Assembly (NCBI GenBank): GCA_027575805.1
Contig: JANBPU010000013.1
Coordinates: forward strand, 123,569 to 187,568
Length of the DNA stretch: 64,000 nucleotides
Source of the DNA: Mycoemilia scoparia
Lineage: Eukaryota > Kickxellomycota > Kickxellomycetes > Kickxellales > Kickxellaceae
Direction: 5' to 3'
The notes beneath the pieces are model-generated. The model was not told the DNA's origin. It saw only the letters and a program-made list of their open reading frames with translations, and ran no database searches. The position numbers were made by a program, and so were the translations under genes. Below are positions 1-9,655 of this stretch, piece after piece; position 1 is the stretch's first letter; every line of letters begins with the position of its first letter.

Positions 1-309
1 GAATTGCGCTTGCTCTGTATTTCAACCGCGACAAAATTTTCCACAAGACTTAACAGCCTCAGCAGCCATATATATATATATATATATATATATCATGTAT
101 CCAACACTGTGGCAATAGAAGCCGGTCTTTGGCCACATTTTGCTTTTTGGCTGGCTGGTCGACTGTTCTTGTTTCCATACTTTCCTGTTTTTCATAATTT
201 TGTGTATTTTTTGATCCACTTGACATCAGATATATGTTTCTTTTTCTATTGATACAACTTCAATTTTACACATACAGCGATGAAGATTTTTAAAAGGGCA
301 ACAGTTTGG
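1..309. other. intergenic, 3' flank of dolichol kinase
   Basis: No gene is supported here. The stretch holds a (TA)n microsatellite at about 68-93 and AT-rich sequence downstream of the dolichol kinase stop codon. Confidence 0.6.
68..93. repeat. (TA)n microsatellite
   Basis: Uninterrupted TA dinucleotide run of about 13 units. Confidence 0.95.
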
Positions 310-2786
310 CTATAGCAGAAGGTTGATTGCTGAGTATGTGAACATCGGGATCATAAGGTTATCATTCTGCGTTGAGATGGCCTCCAAGATACCTATAAAC
401 ACCAATGGAAATGTGAGTTATTGTAGGATGCTTTTGACAAACATACTCAGGCTCAGTGTTTTGCAAATAGCATACAACTACAGTGGCAGATATAGTTGAA
501 AAACACGTACCAGATATTAGAGATATAATGGCATATTTGGCCATTTGAGACATGGTCAAAGTTCGTGAACCAAACCCACAGGCAAAAAGTAGCACATTAA
601 TTGAAGCTACTGAAGCAATTAGGCTCAAAACAAAACCGACAGTGCCCACAAAGGTCTTTGGCGACCCAGGCCACTTGCGCCTTCCCCATTTTTGGCCAGC
701 GATGGAAGCCGTTGTATCTGCAACGCCCAAAGATAGGATCCCAGACAGTTGTGACACCCAAGACCCACCACACCAGAGTGGCATGGCGCACCCGAGCAGC
801 AGATAAAAGTGCGAAGTGACGGCAATCCCAGCATCTTTGGAGTCCACGAATTGTGTCATGAAGCCACTGATGGCCGGCCCAAGATCTGCAACATCAAAGA
901 TCCGGAAAATTTCAATGATGAGCATCCCCACAAAAGCAACAACAAAGCCAAGTGATAGCATCTGCTCCTAAATTCCCAAAGATAAACCCGGTCGATCATT
1001 CTTTTCCATGCCTTTGAGAACAGTGTTGAGAAGCCTGCTTTAATATTGTTTCTTACCTTTACAAATAGACCTGGGACAAACATTGCAATGGCTAGTCCAT
1101 GATAAAACTTTCGCTTCTTGTTCAGAATATACTTTTTGCTGCTTTTAGCATACTGTGTCGAGAGACTCAAGTACAAAAATAACGACCCGGCTATCAAAAT
1201 TAGCCAGTATGCTATCAGGCCGATGCATCTTGGATCAAACAGGACAAACATGATTACCCATAACACCAGATTTTCACCACAAATAAGATATCCAAGCACA
1301 AGTCCGATAGCAGCAGTCACGCCAAGACATACCATGAACTTGGCATTCTTCATTCGAGGCTCTCCTCTGTGGCGTCTTGTTTGAAAAGCAGGACTTGAAA
1401 AAGAAGATTGGTGTATACCATTAGTTGGCTCTATTTCTCGCCTCGACCTCTCAGACATTTTGGACAAATGCTGTGAAAGTGGAAGAACTGAACCAAGAGA
1501 AGTGACGAGCAATGTCGAGCATATTAAAGCAATCTGAATAATGCCCCTGATCGTAACAGACTCGTCGTCTATATACTCCTGTAAATTCATACGTACATAC
1601 ATAAATATATTTATGTATAAAGTGAGCCAGTAAATTTAGAGAAATTATGCTCTGTTGTTTTTGGAAGACAATGGTTACTTACTCTAAGCCACGCATCCCG
1701 AAAGGTCTTTACAAACACTAGTGATAGGCATTGGGCAAATACACTGGCTTCGCCGAATGTAAAGCTTTTCGCCAAACGAGTCAGTAAGCCATACAATGCC
1801 ACATAGTACAAGCCAATGGTTGCGGCTACTCCTACGGGTGATATCTGCGTGCTATATGGGAGCACTTTGGTGCCGCCAAATGCCAGTAAAAAGGATATAA
1901 TTGTCAAAGCAATGCAGTCTTGCAAGTGCTCGCTTCTAAGCTTTATCCACCGCTTTTGTTTAAATGTATAGTATACGAGGATAGACATTGATTGAATGGT
2001 ACTCAGCTGGATCATAACAAGCAGCTGTTCTATTTGATATGTAAAATATTGTATACATGTTGAGAGACCAAAATGTCATACATCTGAAAATTTAGAATAT
2101 AATAGCATAATACATACCTAGATGTTTATTTTCTTTCTCCAGATGTAAATGTGATATTAATATAGATGCCAAAGTCAGCGGAACTAGCAAGATTCCATAA
2201 ATTGCCCCATCATCAGCGCCAGGCCGGTAGTGGGATGATTGCTCTATGCCAGGAAGAACCAGCTCTTCCGATCTTGACTTGCTGCTAGAATACGTATTTA
2301 GAGATTCATCAAAAGAATTGCTTTTATCCAATGGCTTTCCATTTGTTCTTTGGCGATTCTTGATAACTATCATCGACTCCTTGACAGTGGAATTTTCTCC
2401 AGTTTTGAAAGTATCTGGGGGATATATTGATACCTGAGACCTCTTGCCATCACTTTTGGAACCCAGTTCCCGAAATCCCAGTTGTATCGCAGAGAATATT
2501 GAAAGAAGTAAAATGACTAGTGTTAAAAGTGAAAAGAGGAAGAGTTAGATAAAAGATCATACTATTTCATTATAGCATCAACAATATGAAATGGCCACTA
2601 TTTACCTAAAGAAGTGATTTTAGCCTCGCCTATCCAATTGCTTTCTTCTGACTCTATACTCCTTTTTAGCAACTGCAAATACAGACTCAATGATGTACAC
2701 GTCCCCAAGACTGATAACACGGCAACCTCCACACTAGTTCTATTGAATTCAAAACTGTGCTTATCTCTGAATTTGAATATATACAT
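310..2786 (-). CDS. SEC59: dolichol kinase (six exons)
   Basis: Predicted ER membrane enzyme that uses CTP to phosphorylate dolichol, giving the lipid carrier for N-glycosylation and GPI/O-mannosyl precursors. Exons on the minus strand are 2786-2606, 2516-2118, 2029-1683, 1578-1057, 967-511 and 392-310. All junctions are GT-AG, phases agree, and the joined frame gives about 662 aa. The protein is strongly hydrophobic with many membrane segments. The C-terminal third carries the family's CTP-binding region (LGVADTTASIAGQKWG, KWPGSPKTFVGT). The last short exon supplies the typical ending LEAISTQNDNL; without that splice the frame runs into unrelated residues. The N-terminus is the least certain part: the chosen ATG opens exon 1, but an upstream exon cannot be excluded because the frame stays open to an AG at about 2816. 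Confidence 0.9.
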
Positions 2787-3277
2787 TTGGTTGGAATACT
2801 CATAGAAGGCCTTTGTCTAATGTTGTATTCGGCCGATAATATATTTTGAATGTGAATGTTATGTTATAGGCTAATTCAAAGCAAAATGTCGATGTACGGT
2901 TACAAATGTCTCGCTTAAATATTACAATAGATCAATAGTGAGGAAATAGTATAGGATAGAAAATGAGTATGATTTCATACAGCCTAGCAAGTGCCATGCT
3001 CTAGTATGGCTTGACCATCTGCTTTATCTATTTATAAAGAGAACCGACCAATAGTATGGGGACTATCGTTATAACCATAGTTTATAGACATGTGAAACAA
3101 CGCTAAATACTCTCAGATTTCCTTACAAAATTGATCTGTCAACCATGCATTTTTGGTAGAGGATTTGCTGAATGTTGCTAGTATGCCAGGGATTATTCTA
3201 GTTCTCTTCTGGATGAAGCACTGCCATTCATGTATGAACTCATTTGGGATAAACTTATCGTGGTAATTTTGGATATA

Positions 3278-3391
3278 TGGGCAATAATTTTTGAAGGGTG
3301 CCTGTTGGTGGTCAGTGTTTATAGGGGCAATCACAGCCAAATGGATGTCCGGTTTTACTAGTAAACTTTCACCCTTCAAAAATTATTGCCT
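3278..3391. mobile_element. MITE-like element, family A, copy 1
   Basis: Short non-coding element with terminal inverted repeats. The left end reads GGGCAATAATTTTTGAAGGG and the right end is its complement (CCCTTCAAAAATTATTGCC). The interior shares the words for a 'tttataggggcaatcacagc' block and 'tttactagtaaac' with other copies. It is flanked by TATAT on both sides, compatible with an AT-rich target-site duplication. Confidence 0.85.
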
Positions 3392-3400
3392 ATATGACAA

Positions 3401-3542
3401 GTTCTCCATTAAAAGGGAACAGGTCAATATTCTCATGCATACCCCACAGATCAGCCCATTACCCGCTCATTTTATCCGGTTCCTCAGTGATGGTTGGCTA
3501 ATATCCAAGGGAATGTCCTAGTGCCCTTTTAGAGGAGACTCT
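3401..3542. mobile_element. MITE-like element, family B, copy 1
   Basis: About 140 bp with imperfect inverted ends: the left end is near TTCTCCATTAAAAGGGAAC and the right end near GCCCTTTTAGAGGAGA. It lies about 10 bp from A1. The interior shares with the other five copies a 'gcccat... acattttag' type block and 'ggttggctaatatccaaggg'. It has no coding capacity. Confidence 0.75.
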
Positions 3543-3547
3543 GACAT

Positions 3548-3728
3548 ATGGTTGAATTTCACTAGTGATCAGCTATAAAGTGGCTACATATGATCAAAGT
3601 TCATAAGGTTTTAGACGGAAATGGGTCTCCCAGAGTTGAAAATGAAATAACTTGTAATTGAGTCAAGATCTGAGAACTCATTTTTGACTATTTTGCATCT
3701 TGATCACTAGCGAAATTTCAACAGTCCA
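3548..3728. mobile_element. MITE-like element, family C, copy 1
   Basis: Inverted ends: the left reads GGTTGAATTTCACTAGTGATC and the right reads GATCACTAGCGAAATTTCAAC. The interior (from about 3583) is also present at 44953-45090 upstream of the second eIF6 gene, and the eIF6 duplication seems to begin inside this element. No coding capacity is seen. Confidence 0.65.
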
Positions 3729-4009
3729 GGGACATTGGATACTATGTTTGATGCCGCAAGCGATCTCTAAACAGCTGCTTTAAACAAATAGGGACAAGCG
3801 GGTTATAATATGTGGCTTGAACTATGAATTCCATTTTGGCTATTCATAATTAACAATTTCGGCAGCCAAGATTGCGGCTTTGGTGATGCACACATGACTG
3901 AACACTCAGATGGCTTATAAATGAACTTTTTCCATCAACCTGGATATTGCAGAATATTGCTTTAGTTTTCTTCTCATACACTTAGGATAAAATATATATA
4001 CTAAATATC

Positions 4010-4954
4010 ATGGCTGTTCGTAAGTACATGCTGTCTTGTTAGCCCGCATATAAAATATAATGACTACTTTTAGTTACATACAACTACAATAATGCTTTTT
4101 AGGCGCACAATTTGAAAATAGTAATGAAGTAGGTGTTTTTTCAAAGCTGACGAATTCTTACTGCCTTGTTGCAATTGGCGGGTCCGAAAACTTCTACAGG
4201 TAATAAAATGATAGGCAAATTTTCTGTGGCTTTTTGCATGCCTGTAGACATATATACTGAGGAAACCCCACCAAAGATGCAATCACTAAATCACCAACCC
4301 CGTATCTCTACACTTTTACTTAGTACCTTTGAGAGTGAGCTTGGTGACGCTATCCCAGTAGTCCACACATCAATTGCTGGAACTCGCGTCATTGGCAGAC
4401 TTACAGCTGGCAACAAAAGAGGCCTTTTGGTTCCTAACACCACCACAGATCAAGAGCTACAACACATTCGCAGTGCTCTTCCTGATGAAGTCAGAATACA
4501 GAGAGTTGAAGAGAGACTCTCTGCGCTTGGAAATGTCATTGCCTGCAATGACTATGTTGCTATTGTCCACCCTGATCTGGACCGCGAGACTGAAGAAGTT
4601 GTCGCCGATGTGCTTGGCGTTGAGGTATTCAAACAAACCATTGCTGACAATGTCTTGGTTGGCTCATACTGTGCTCTTTCTAACCAAGGTGGTTTAGTAC
4701 ACCCAAAGACCAGTGTCCAGGACATGGACGAGCTCTCCAGCTTGCTCCAGGTGCCGCTAGTTGCTGGTACTATCAATCGTGGTAGCGATGTCGTTGGAGG
4801 AGGTATGGTTGTCAACGACTGGAGTGCCTTTGTTGGAATGGACACTACTTCTACAGAGCTCAGCGTCATTGAAAGCATATTCAAGCTTCATGAAGCTCAA
4901 CATGCAACTACTGTTAGTGGCATACGGGATTCCTTGATTGATAGCTTGTCTTAA
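4010..4954 (+). CDS. TIF6: translation initiation factor 6 (eIF6), copy 1
   Basis: eIF6 binds the 60S subunit, is needed for its biogenesis, and keeps it from joining the 40S until it is released. Exons are 4010-4019, 4103-4199 and 4324-4954; the joined product is 245 aa, exactly the usual family length. It starts [20 protein letters not shown] and contains [36 protein letters not shown] and [14 protein letters not shown]. The C-terminus ([15 protein letters not shown] and a final [12 protein letters not shown] tail) is the canonical eIF6 ending. The very short first exon (10 nt) decides the start. Intron 2 (4200-4323, 124 nt) has no stop in one frame, so a long open frame runs through it, but retention would stop the real frame at once (TAA right after the donor). 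A near-identical paralogue lies at 45373-46317. Confidence 0.96.
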
Positions 4955-5601
4955 TTCCTTTTTTATACTGCCTTAGAGCATTTTTTATCGTGTTATAAAA
5001 GTAGCAGTTGGTCTTTAACCATTACACAAAAATTCAACCCAGCCGGTTATAAATATGGATCATAATTTTTGAAGGGTGAATATTTATAGGGGGAATCACA
5101 ACCAAATGGATGTCCAGTTGTACTAGTAAACTTTCACCCTTCAAAAATTATTACCCAATATACACACATGTTTCCGGCTGCTGCTTGTTTATTGATGTAA
5201 TAATTGTAATAATAATAATAACGGGCATTTGCTGTTCTTTATAATCTGGCCAGAATTTACAAGGCCGTAGACAAAAATGAATCCTTGGGAGTTGTATATT
5301 ACATAGCCTGTGGTTGGGGCTAAATTTGGGAACCTAAAGATCACTAACTTATGCTAAATCACTAGTGAAATATTCCCATATGGCCATATATCCTATAAAG
5401 GTTTAAATCGTATTTTTGCTGACAAAGATAAGATAATATGTTGCAGTGATTGAAAAGCAGTAACAATTGGAATATTTAAGAATTGAAAATGTCTATTGGG
5501 ACCGACAGTCTAAAAAACAAATAATGTGGTAGACATTTAAAAGAATGTATAGATAAAGTTGTAAGGAGTCAATCCAGATTGCGTAAGAGTCGTGTAGTTA
5601 T
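4955..5601. other. intergenic, 3' part of the eIF6 duplication block plus element A2
   Basis: The sequence up to about 5325 is homologous to 46318-46590 downstream of the second eIF6 gene, apart from element A2. After about 5330 the similarity stops. At 5362-5385 there is a fragment (CACTAGTGAAATATTCCCATA) resembling one end of family C. The rest is AT-rich 3' flank of the methionyl-tRNA synthetase gene. Confidence 0.6.
5056..5158. mobile_element. MITE-like element, family A, copy 2
   Basis: Ends are TGGATCATAATTTTTGAAGG and the complementary CCTTCAAAAATTATTACCCA. The homologous site downstream of the second eIF6 gene (about 46420) lacks the element and reads straight through ATAAATATACACAT. 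That gives an occupied/empty pair. The flanks fit a duplicated TA or ATAT. Confidence 0.92.
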
Positions 5602-8084
5602 TTAGGTCTGTTTGCCACCGTACTTCTTGCGCCACTCAGTCTCCTTCTTGTCATCTATCCTAGTGAATAGATACTCTGGCTTGCCAATAACATGCCCTGC
5701 AAGAAGTTCAAGCTCAAATGTGTCAGTGATTTTTCTTTCGGGGGCATTGAGTTGCTTGGCAATAGCACTAGATGTGCTAGGCATATATGGGTGGAAGACG
5801 CTAGACAAAAGGTAAACAAAGTTGATGACAAGGCTGACCACGGTATTGCACTGAGCGCGATGCTCAGAGAATAGCGAATTGTCGAGCTTGGATTCTTGCA
5901 AATACTGGTTGCCACGAGCAGAAAGTTCCATAGCCAGTCTCAAACCTGCCTTAAGATGGACACCGTCCATGGCTTCAATGTATTTTGCCAAAAGGGTATT
6001 TACATCGTCAATAAAGCAACGGTCATAAGTATCGGCGCCAGGTGCAATGCGCTGAGGATCTACTGGGGGAAGAACACCGCCATACTTGTCAGTAGAATCC
6101 ACAAACTTTGTGATGCGGCTGATAAGGTTTCCAAGGTTAGCCAAAAGTTCGTTGTTGTTACGAGAGATGAATTCGGACCAAGTGAACACCGTGTCCGATG
6201 TCTCAGGGCGGTTGGAAAGAAGGTAATAGCGCCAAACATCAGATGGTACGCCTGTCTCTTTAGCATTGTTGCCGAATACGCCAACACCACGAGATTTGGA
6301 GAACTTGCCATCCTCGTAGTTAAGGTACTCGGTTGTTGAAATGTGGTTAAGCATGGTTGATTTATCGCCAGTGCCGATCTGTACACATGGGAACACAACC
6401 GTGTGAAATGGTACATTGTCCTTGCCCATGAACTGGTATAGCTTGACGTTTTCAGGGTCATACCACCATTGCTTCCACTCATCTGTGTAATTAGCAGTAA
6501 TGGACGGATAGCCGATAGGAGCATCAAACCACACATAGAAAACCTTTCCCTTCATAGACTCAATGGGAACGGGAACACCCCATTTAAGATCACGGGTGAT
6601 GCACCGTGGTTTGAGGCCCTCCTTGAGCCATGAACGAGTGATCTGGATACCGTTCTGGGGCCATTTGCCCTCAGCCGATGACTTGTCAACAAACTCTTCG
6701 CACGATTTCTGCAGTTTCTCTAAATCAAGGAACAAGTGGTTGGAGTCGCGCAGAATAGGGCGGTTGCTGTCTAGCTTGCAGCGTGGATTGATGAGGTCGG
6801 CAGCGTTGAGAAGACCGCCACACTTATCGCACTGGTCACCACGGGCATCTTCGTACTGGCACTTGGGGCAGGTTCCCTCGACGTAGCGGTCAGCAAGGAA
6901 TCTCTCGCACTTTTCGCAAAATAGCTGGGTAATGGACTGCTCGATCATGTACCCATTGTTGTTGCATTTGTGGAACATGTCTTGTACGATTTCAGTCTGC
7001 TTTGGTGTGGTGGTGCGTCCAAAGTAGTTGAATGAGATGTTGAACCATTTGTAAACATCACTGTGGACTGCATGGTATTTGTCGCAAAGTGCCTGGCAAG
7101 AGATGCCCTCTTCAAGTGCCTTTGTCTCAGTAGCTGTTCCGTACTCATCTGTGCCGCAAATATACACGACATTTGTTCCACGAGCACGAGTATAGCGAGC
7201 ATAGACATCTGCGGACAGAACCGACCCGATGATGTTACCCAAGTGTGGTACATTGTTGACGTATGGGAGAGCAGAGGTAACCAAAATGTTTTTTTCGCCT
7301 TCTTTTGGCAAGACAACCTTTGTGGGATCAAAATTGAATGCAATGTCAGTGCCTTTGATCTTGCGGTTGGCGGCAGTGGGTGCCTGTCTAATCACTGTTG
7401 GTGTTGTGTACTGCTTGTACTGATCGATGGCATTTTTGATGCTGTCAATTGATGTAAGGCCAGCATATAGTGCTTCCAGTTTTGGGAATTGCTTGAGCTC
7501 ACCAGCATCAACGCCGCTGACAATGTGGAGCAATGAACCCACAATGACAATGCCTGTAATCGATTGTGCACCAGAATCGTCGGAAGAGCTTTGAATCTTG
7601 CTTTCAGCAGATCCAAAAAGACTGGATAATGGTGTATCTTTATCTGTGGCCTGTGGCGAAAGAACCTTCTCTTCCCACTCAAGAGTTGCCTCGTTCTTGA
7701 TTCTTTGTTCGAATGGCTGCTCTGCATGTTTATATAGATACCTGTAAGATATTGGCACGGTCAAGAGTTGGATCTTAGTGTTTGGTTTTTATAAAATGGC
7801 CACATAAGCATATCACATTGTATGAAAAGTAATGGTTATGTCAATCCAGATCAGCCCTACCTTACAGCAGCATTTGGCTCAACCAAGTCGAAATCCTTGC
7901 CAAAGATCACACGGAAAGCAAACTTTGGTTTGGGTGCTGAGCTGTCGAGCTTTTCGAATTTGACTTCAACGGAATTAACAGCAGCAGCAAAAAGGACCTT
8001 GAGCAAGCCAGCAGCTGCCGCGGTGTTTGCAGCTGGTGGTTTTGGAGAGGCCTGAATTGTAATTTGTTGAATAGATTGTGTCAT
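5602..8084 (-). CDS. MES1: methionyl-tRNA synthetase, cytosolic
   Basis: Class I synthetase charging tRNA-Met. Two exons: 8084-7861 and 7741-5602, with a 119-nt intron; the product is about 787 aa. The first exon and the start of the second form an N-terminal, GST-like appended region (about residues 1-200), as in yeast MES1, where that region docks on a cofactor protein. The catalytic domain follows. The HIGH-type motif is HLGN near residue 241, the KMSKS-type motif is KFSKSRG, and a zinc-binding insert has CEKC, CPKC and CDKC pairs. The anticodon-binding helical domain ends at WRKKYGGKQT. No C-terminal EMAP/tRNA-binding extension is present. The start is supported by the ATG of MTQSIQQITIQ and the conserved splice phase. 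Confidence 0.96.
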
Positions 8085-8486
8085 ATTTCTAGAAGCTATT
8101 TATTGTATTGAATAAAATTTGCTCCTTGAGTCGGGTGTGTTTTTAAAGTACTTTAATGTATTTTGTAAGACAAGAGACAGCCAAGAAAAAATTATAAAGG
8201 GAAACAAATGGAGTAATAATATCAAGGGCGGTACTTTGCAATTTATAAACAAGAAACCAGAAAAAAATGGTGATTTATTACTCAGATTACGCCATTCGAC
8301 GACTGCTTCCCAAAGTGCTCTTCTGCACAGCAAAACTTGGGTAAAATAACCCCCTGACAAAGCAATAATAACACGCCTTGTTGTGTGGTGCATCAGTATG
8401 ACTCTTTTAAAACTTGTTTATGGTTATTATTACTGCATTTATTATGTTTTTGCTCAATTTTATGCAAAGTAAAAGTTAAAATTTGT
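8085..8486. other. intergenic, MES1 promoter side
   Basis: About 400 bp between the MES1 start and the stop of the ankyrin gene, both on the minus strand. AT-rich, with no repeat element or RNA gene recognised. Confidence 0.5.
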
Positions 8487-9284
8487 TTACAGCCGGATGC
8501 CGCTTGAACTGACCATTTGTACGGTCTCAAAATCAGGGACAGCACCCTTTTTCATCAGATATTTTACTATTCGCCATTGGTTCTTTTGAACAGCATACCT
8601 TAAAACGCGGGATTCAAGTGGTGCACCGGCTCTCACTAAAAGTTTTACAATGCCGTAGTGCCCACGAGTAACAGCCAGCGAGAGCGCCATATTGCCATTT
8701 GTCTGCGGCGATGCCTTATACGAAAGCAATAATTCGACCATCTCGAATAATCCTAGTTGTGCTGACTTTATGAGCGGAAGGCAGCCGCCAGAATCTGGTG
8801 GGATCCCCCAGCTCAAAAGCCGCTCGACCATTTTTAGATGTCCAATATATCGTTTGTTTTGATGCTGATCGGAAGCATCGGTGTCTGTGCTTTCTCGTTT
8901 TCGCCTCTTCTTTGGATGGCACGATGTGTCCCCTTGATCAGAACCATTTGAAGGTGATAGTGGCGAAATGTTGAACAGCCAGGCTGGGAGCTTCCAGGCT
9001 TTTGGGAGATCGGTCTTGGCCCAGTAGGCGTTGTTGTTATTATTTGCAAACATATCCAACAGCTCTAACGATAGAAATCTATGCCGTAGTCCCAAGTTCA
9101 AAGCAAGCAGCTCATCCCCTTCGGCCATAGACAAAAGAAACCCATAGTGAACATATGGCGGGGCACGAGCCAAGCATCGATATGTATGTTGATTTACAGT
9201 TACAAGGTTGCTATTATGTGACAAAATGAGGATATGTGCCAGCAGCTCTACTGGGATGTCGTTTAATGGTTTTGGGTGGTCCAT
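8487..9284 (-). CDS. F-box-like/ankyrin repeat protein
   Basis: Single-exon, 265 aa. The N-terminus (LNDIPVELLAHILILS, then a Cys/Leu-rich stretch) resembles an F-box-like helix pair, but this assignment is weak. Residues of about 145-255 form at least three ankyrin-type repeats, seen in pieces such as GLFEMVELLLSYKASP and GHYGIVKLLVRAGAPLE. In between is a charged linker with a KKRRKR cluster that could be a nuclear localisation signal. Proteins with this layout often act as substrate adaptors or scaffolds, but no partner can be named. The ATG follows an in-frame break, and the MDHPKPLNDIP start is natural for the family. The exact function is unknown. Confidence 0.8.
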   Translation of the reverse strand: MDHPKPLNDIPVELLAHILILSHNSNLVTVNQHTYRCLARAPPYVHYGFLLSMAEGDELLALNLGLRHRFLSLELLDMFANNNNNAYWAKTDLPKAWKLPAWLFNISPLSPSNGSDQGDTSCHPKKRRKRESTDTDASDQHQNKRYIGHLKMVERLLSWGIPPDSGGCLPLIKSAQLGLFEMVELLLSYKASPQTNGNMALSLAVTRGHYGIVKLLVRAGAPLESRVLRYAVQKNQWRIVKYLMKKGAVPDFETVQMVSSSGIRL

Positions 9285-9655
9285 GCTATTGATAATGTGA
9301 AGAAAGCTGTATCAGTGGAATACAGCCATTATATAAAAGGCTCTAAATGCTTTGGCAATTTTTGCAAGAATTAGAAACCAAAAGTTATCTCTGATGGTTT
9401 TGGCTACCAGAAAATATTTTTTTCTGACTCCACAACATAAAAATATGCTCTGATCTTTTGGTCCCAAAGTTATGGGGGTAGATGGATTGATGATAGGGTT
9501 AGGCATTTAACCTGATAATTTTTGTGGATAACCACCGTGTGTATTGATAAATTTACAATATATAGGATGACATAGAGAACAAAGTAAAATAAAACTACTT
9601 GGAAAAACTAGAGTGAGAGACATGCTCCGGTAGCACTGCGAGCCACCATAGTAGT
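9285..9655. other. intergenic, promoter side of the ankyrin gene
   Basis: About 370 bp of AT-rich sequence between two minus-strand genes. I see no repeat or RNA gene. Confidence 0.45.

Larger units (their letters stand above)
2787..4009. other. intergenic region packed with short inverted-repeat elements
   Basis: This is the shared upstream space of dolichol kinase (-) and the first eIF6 gene (+). It holds, in order, elements A1, B1 and C1 (listed separately), almost end to end. The last 100 bases before the eIF6 ATG are AT-rich with a TATA-like run near 3988-4000, which probably belongs to the eIF6 promoter. The open frame on the minus strand at 3113-3379 runs through element A1, and I do not accept it as a gene. 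Confidence 0.6.

Noticed and set aside
3113..3379. Minus-strand frame of 88 codons near the dolichol kinase
   Set aside because: It runs through element A1, and its splice phase does not fit the dolichol kinase first exon.
4166..4954. A 262-codon frame through eIF6 intron 2 (and its twin at 45529-46317)
   Set aside because: It reads exon 2 in the wrong frame and runs through an intron. The spliced model gives the exact 245-residue eIF6.
6060..7343. Several long frames on the opposite strand or other frames of methionyl-tRNA synthetase
   Set aside because: They are shadows of a strongly coding gene; none has a family motif.
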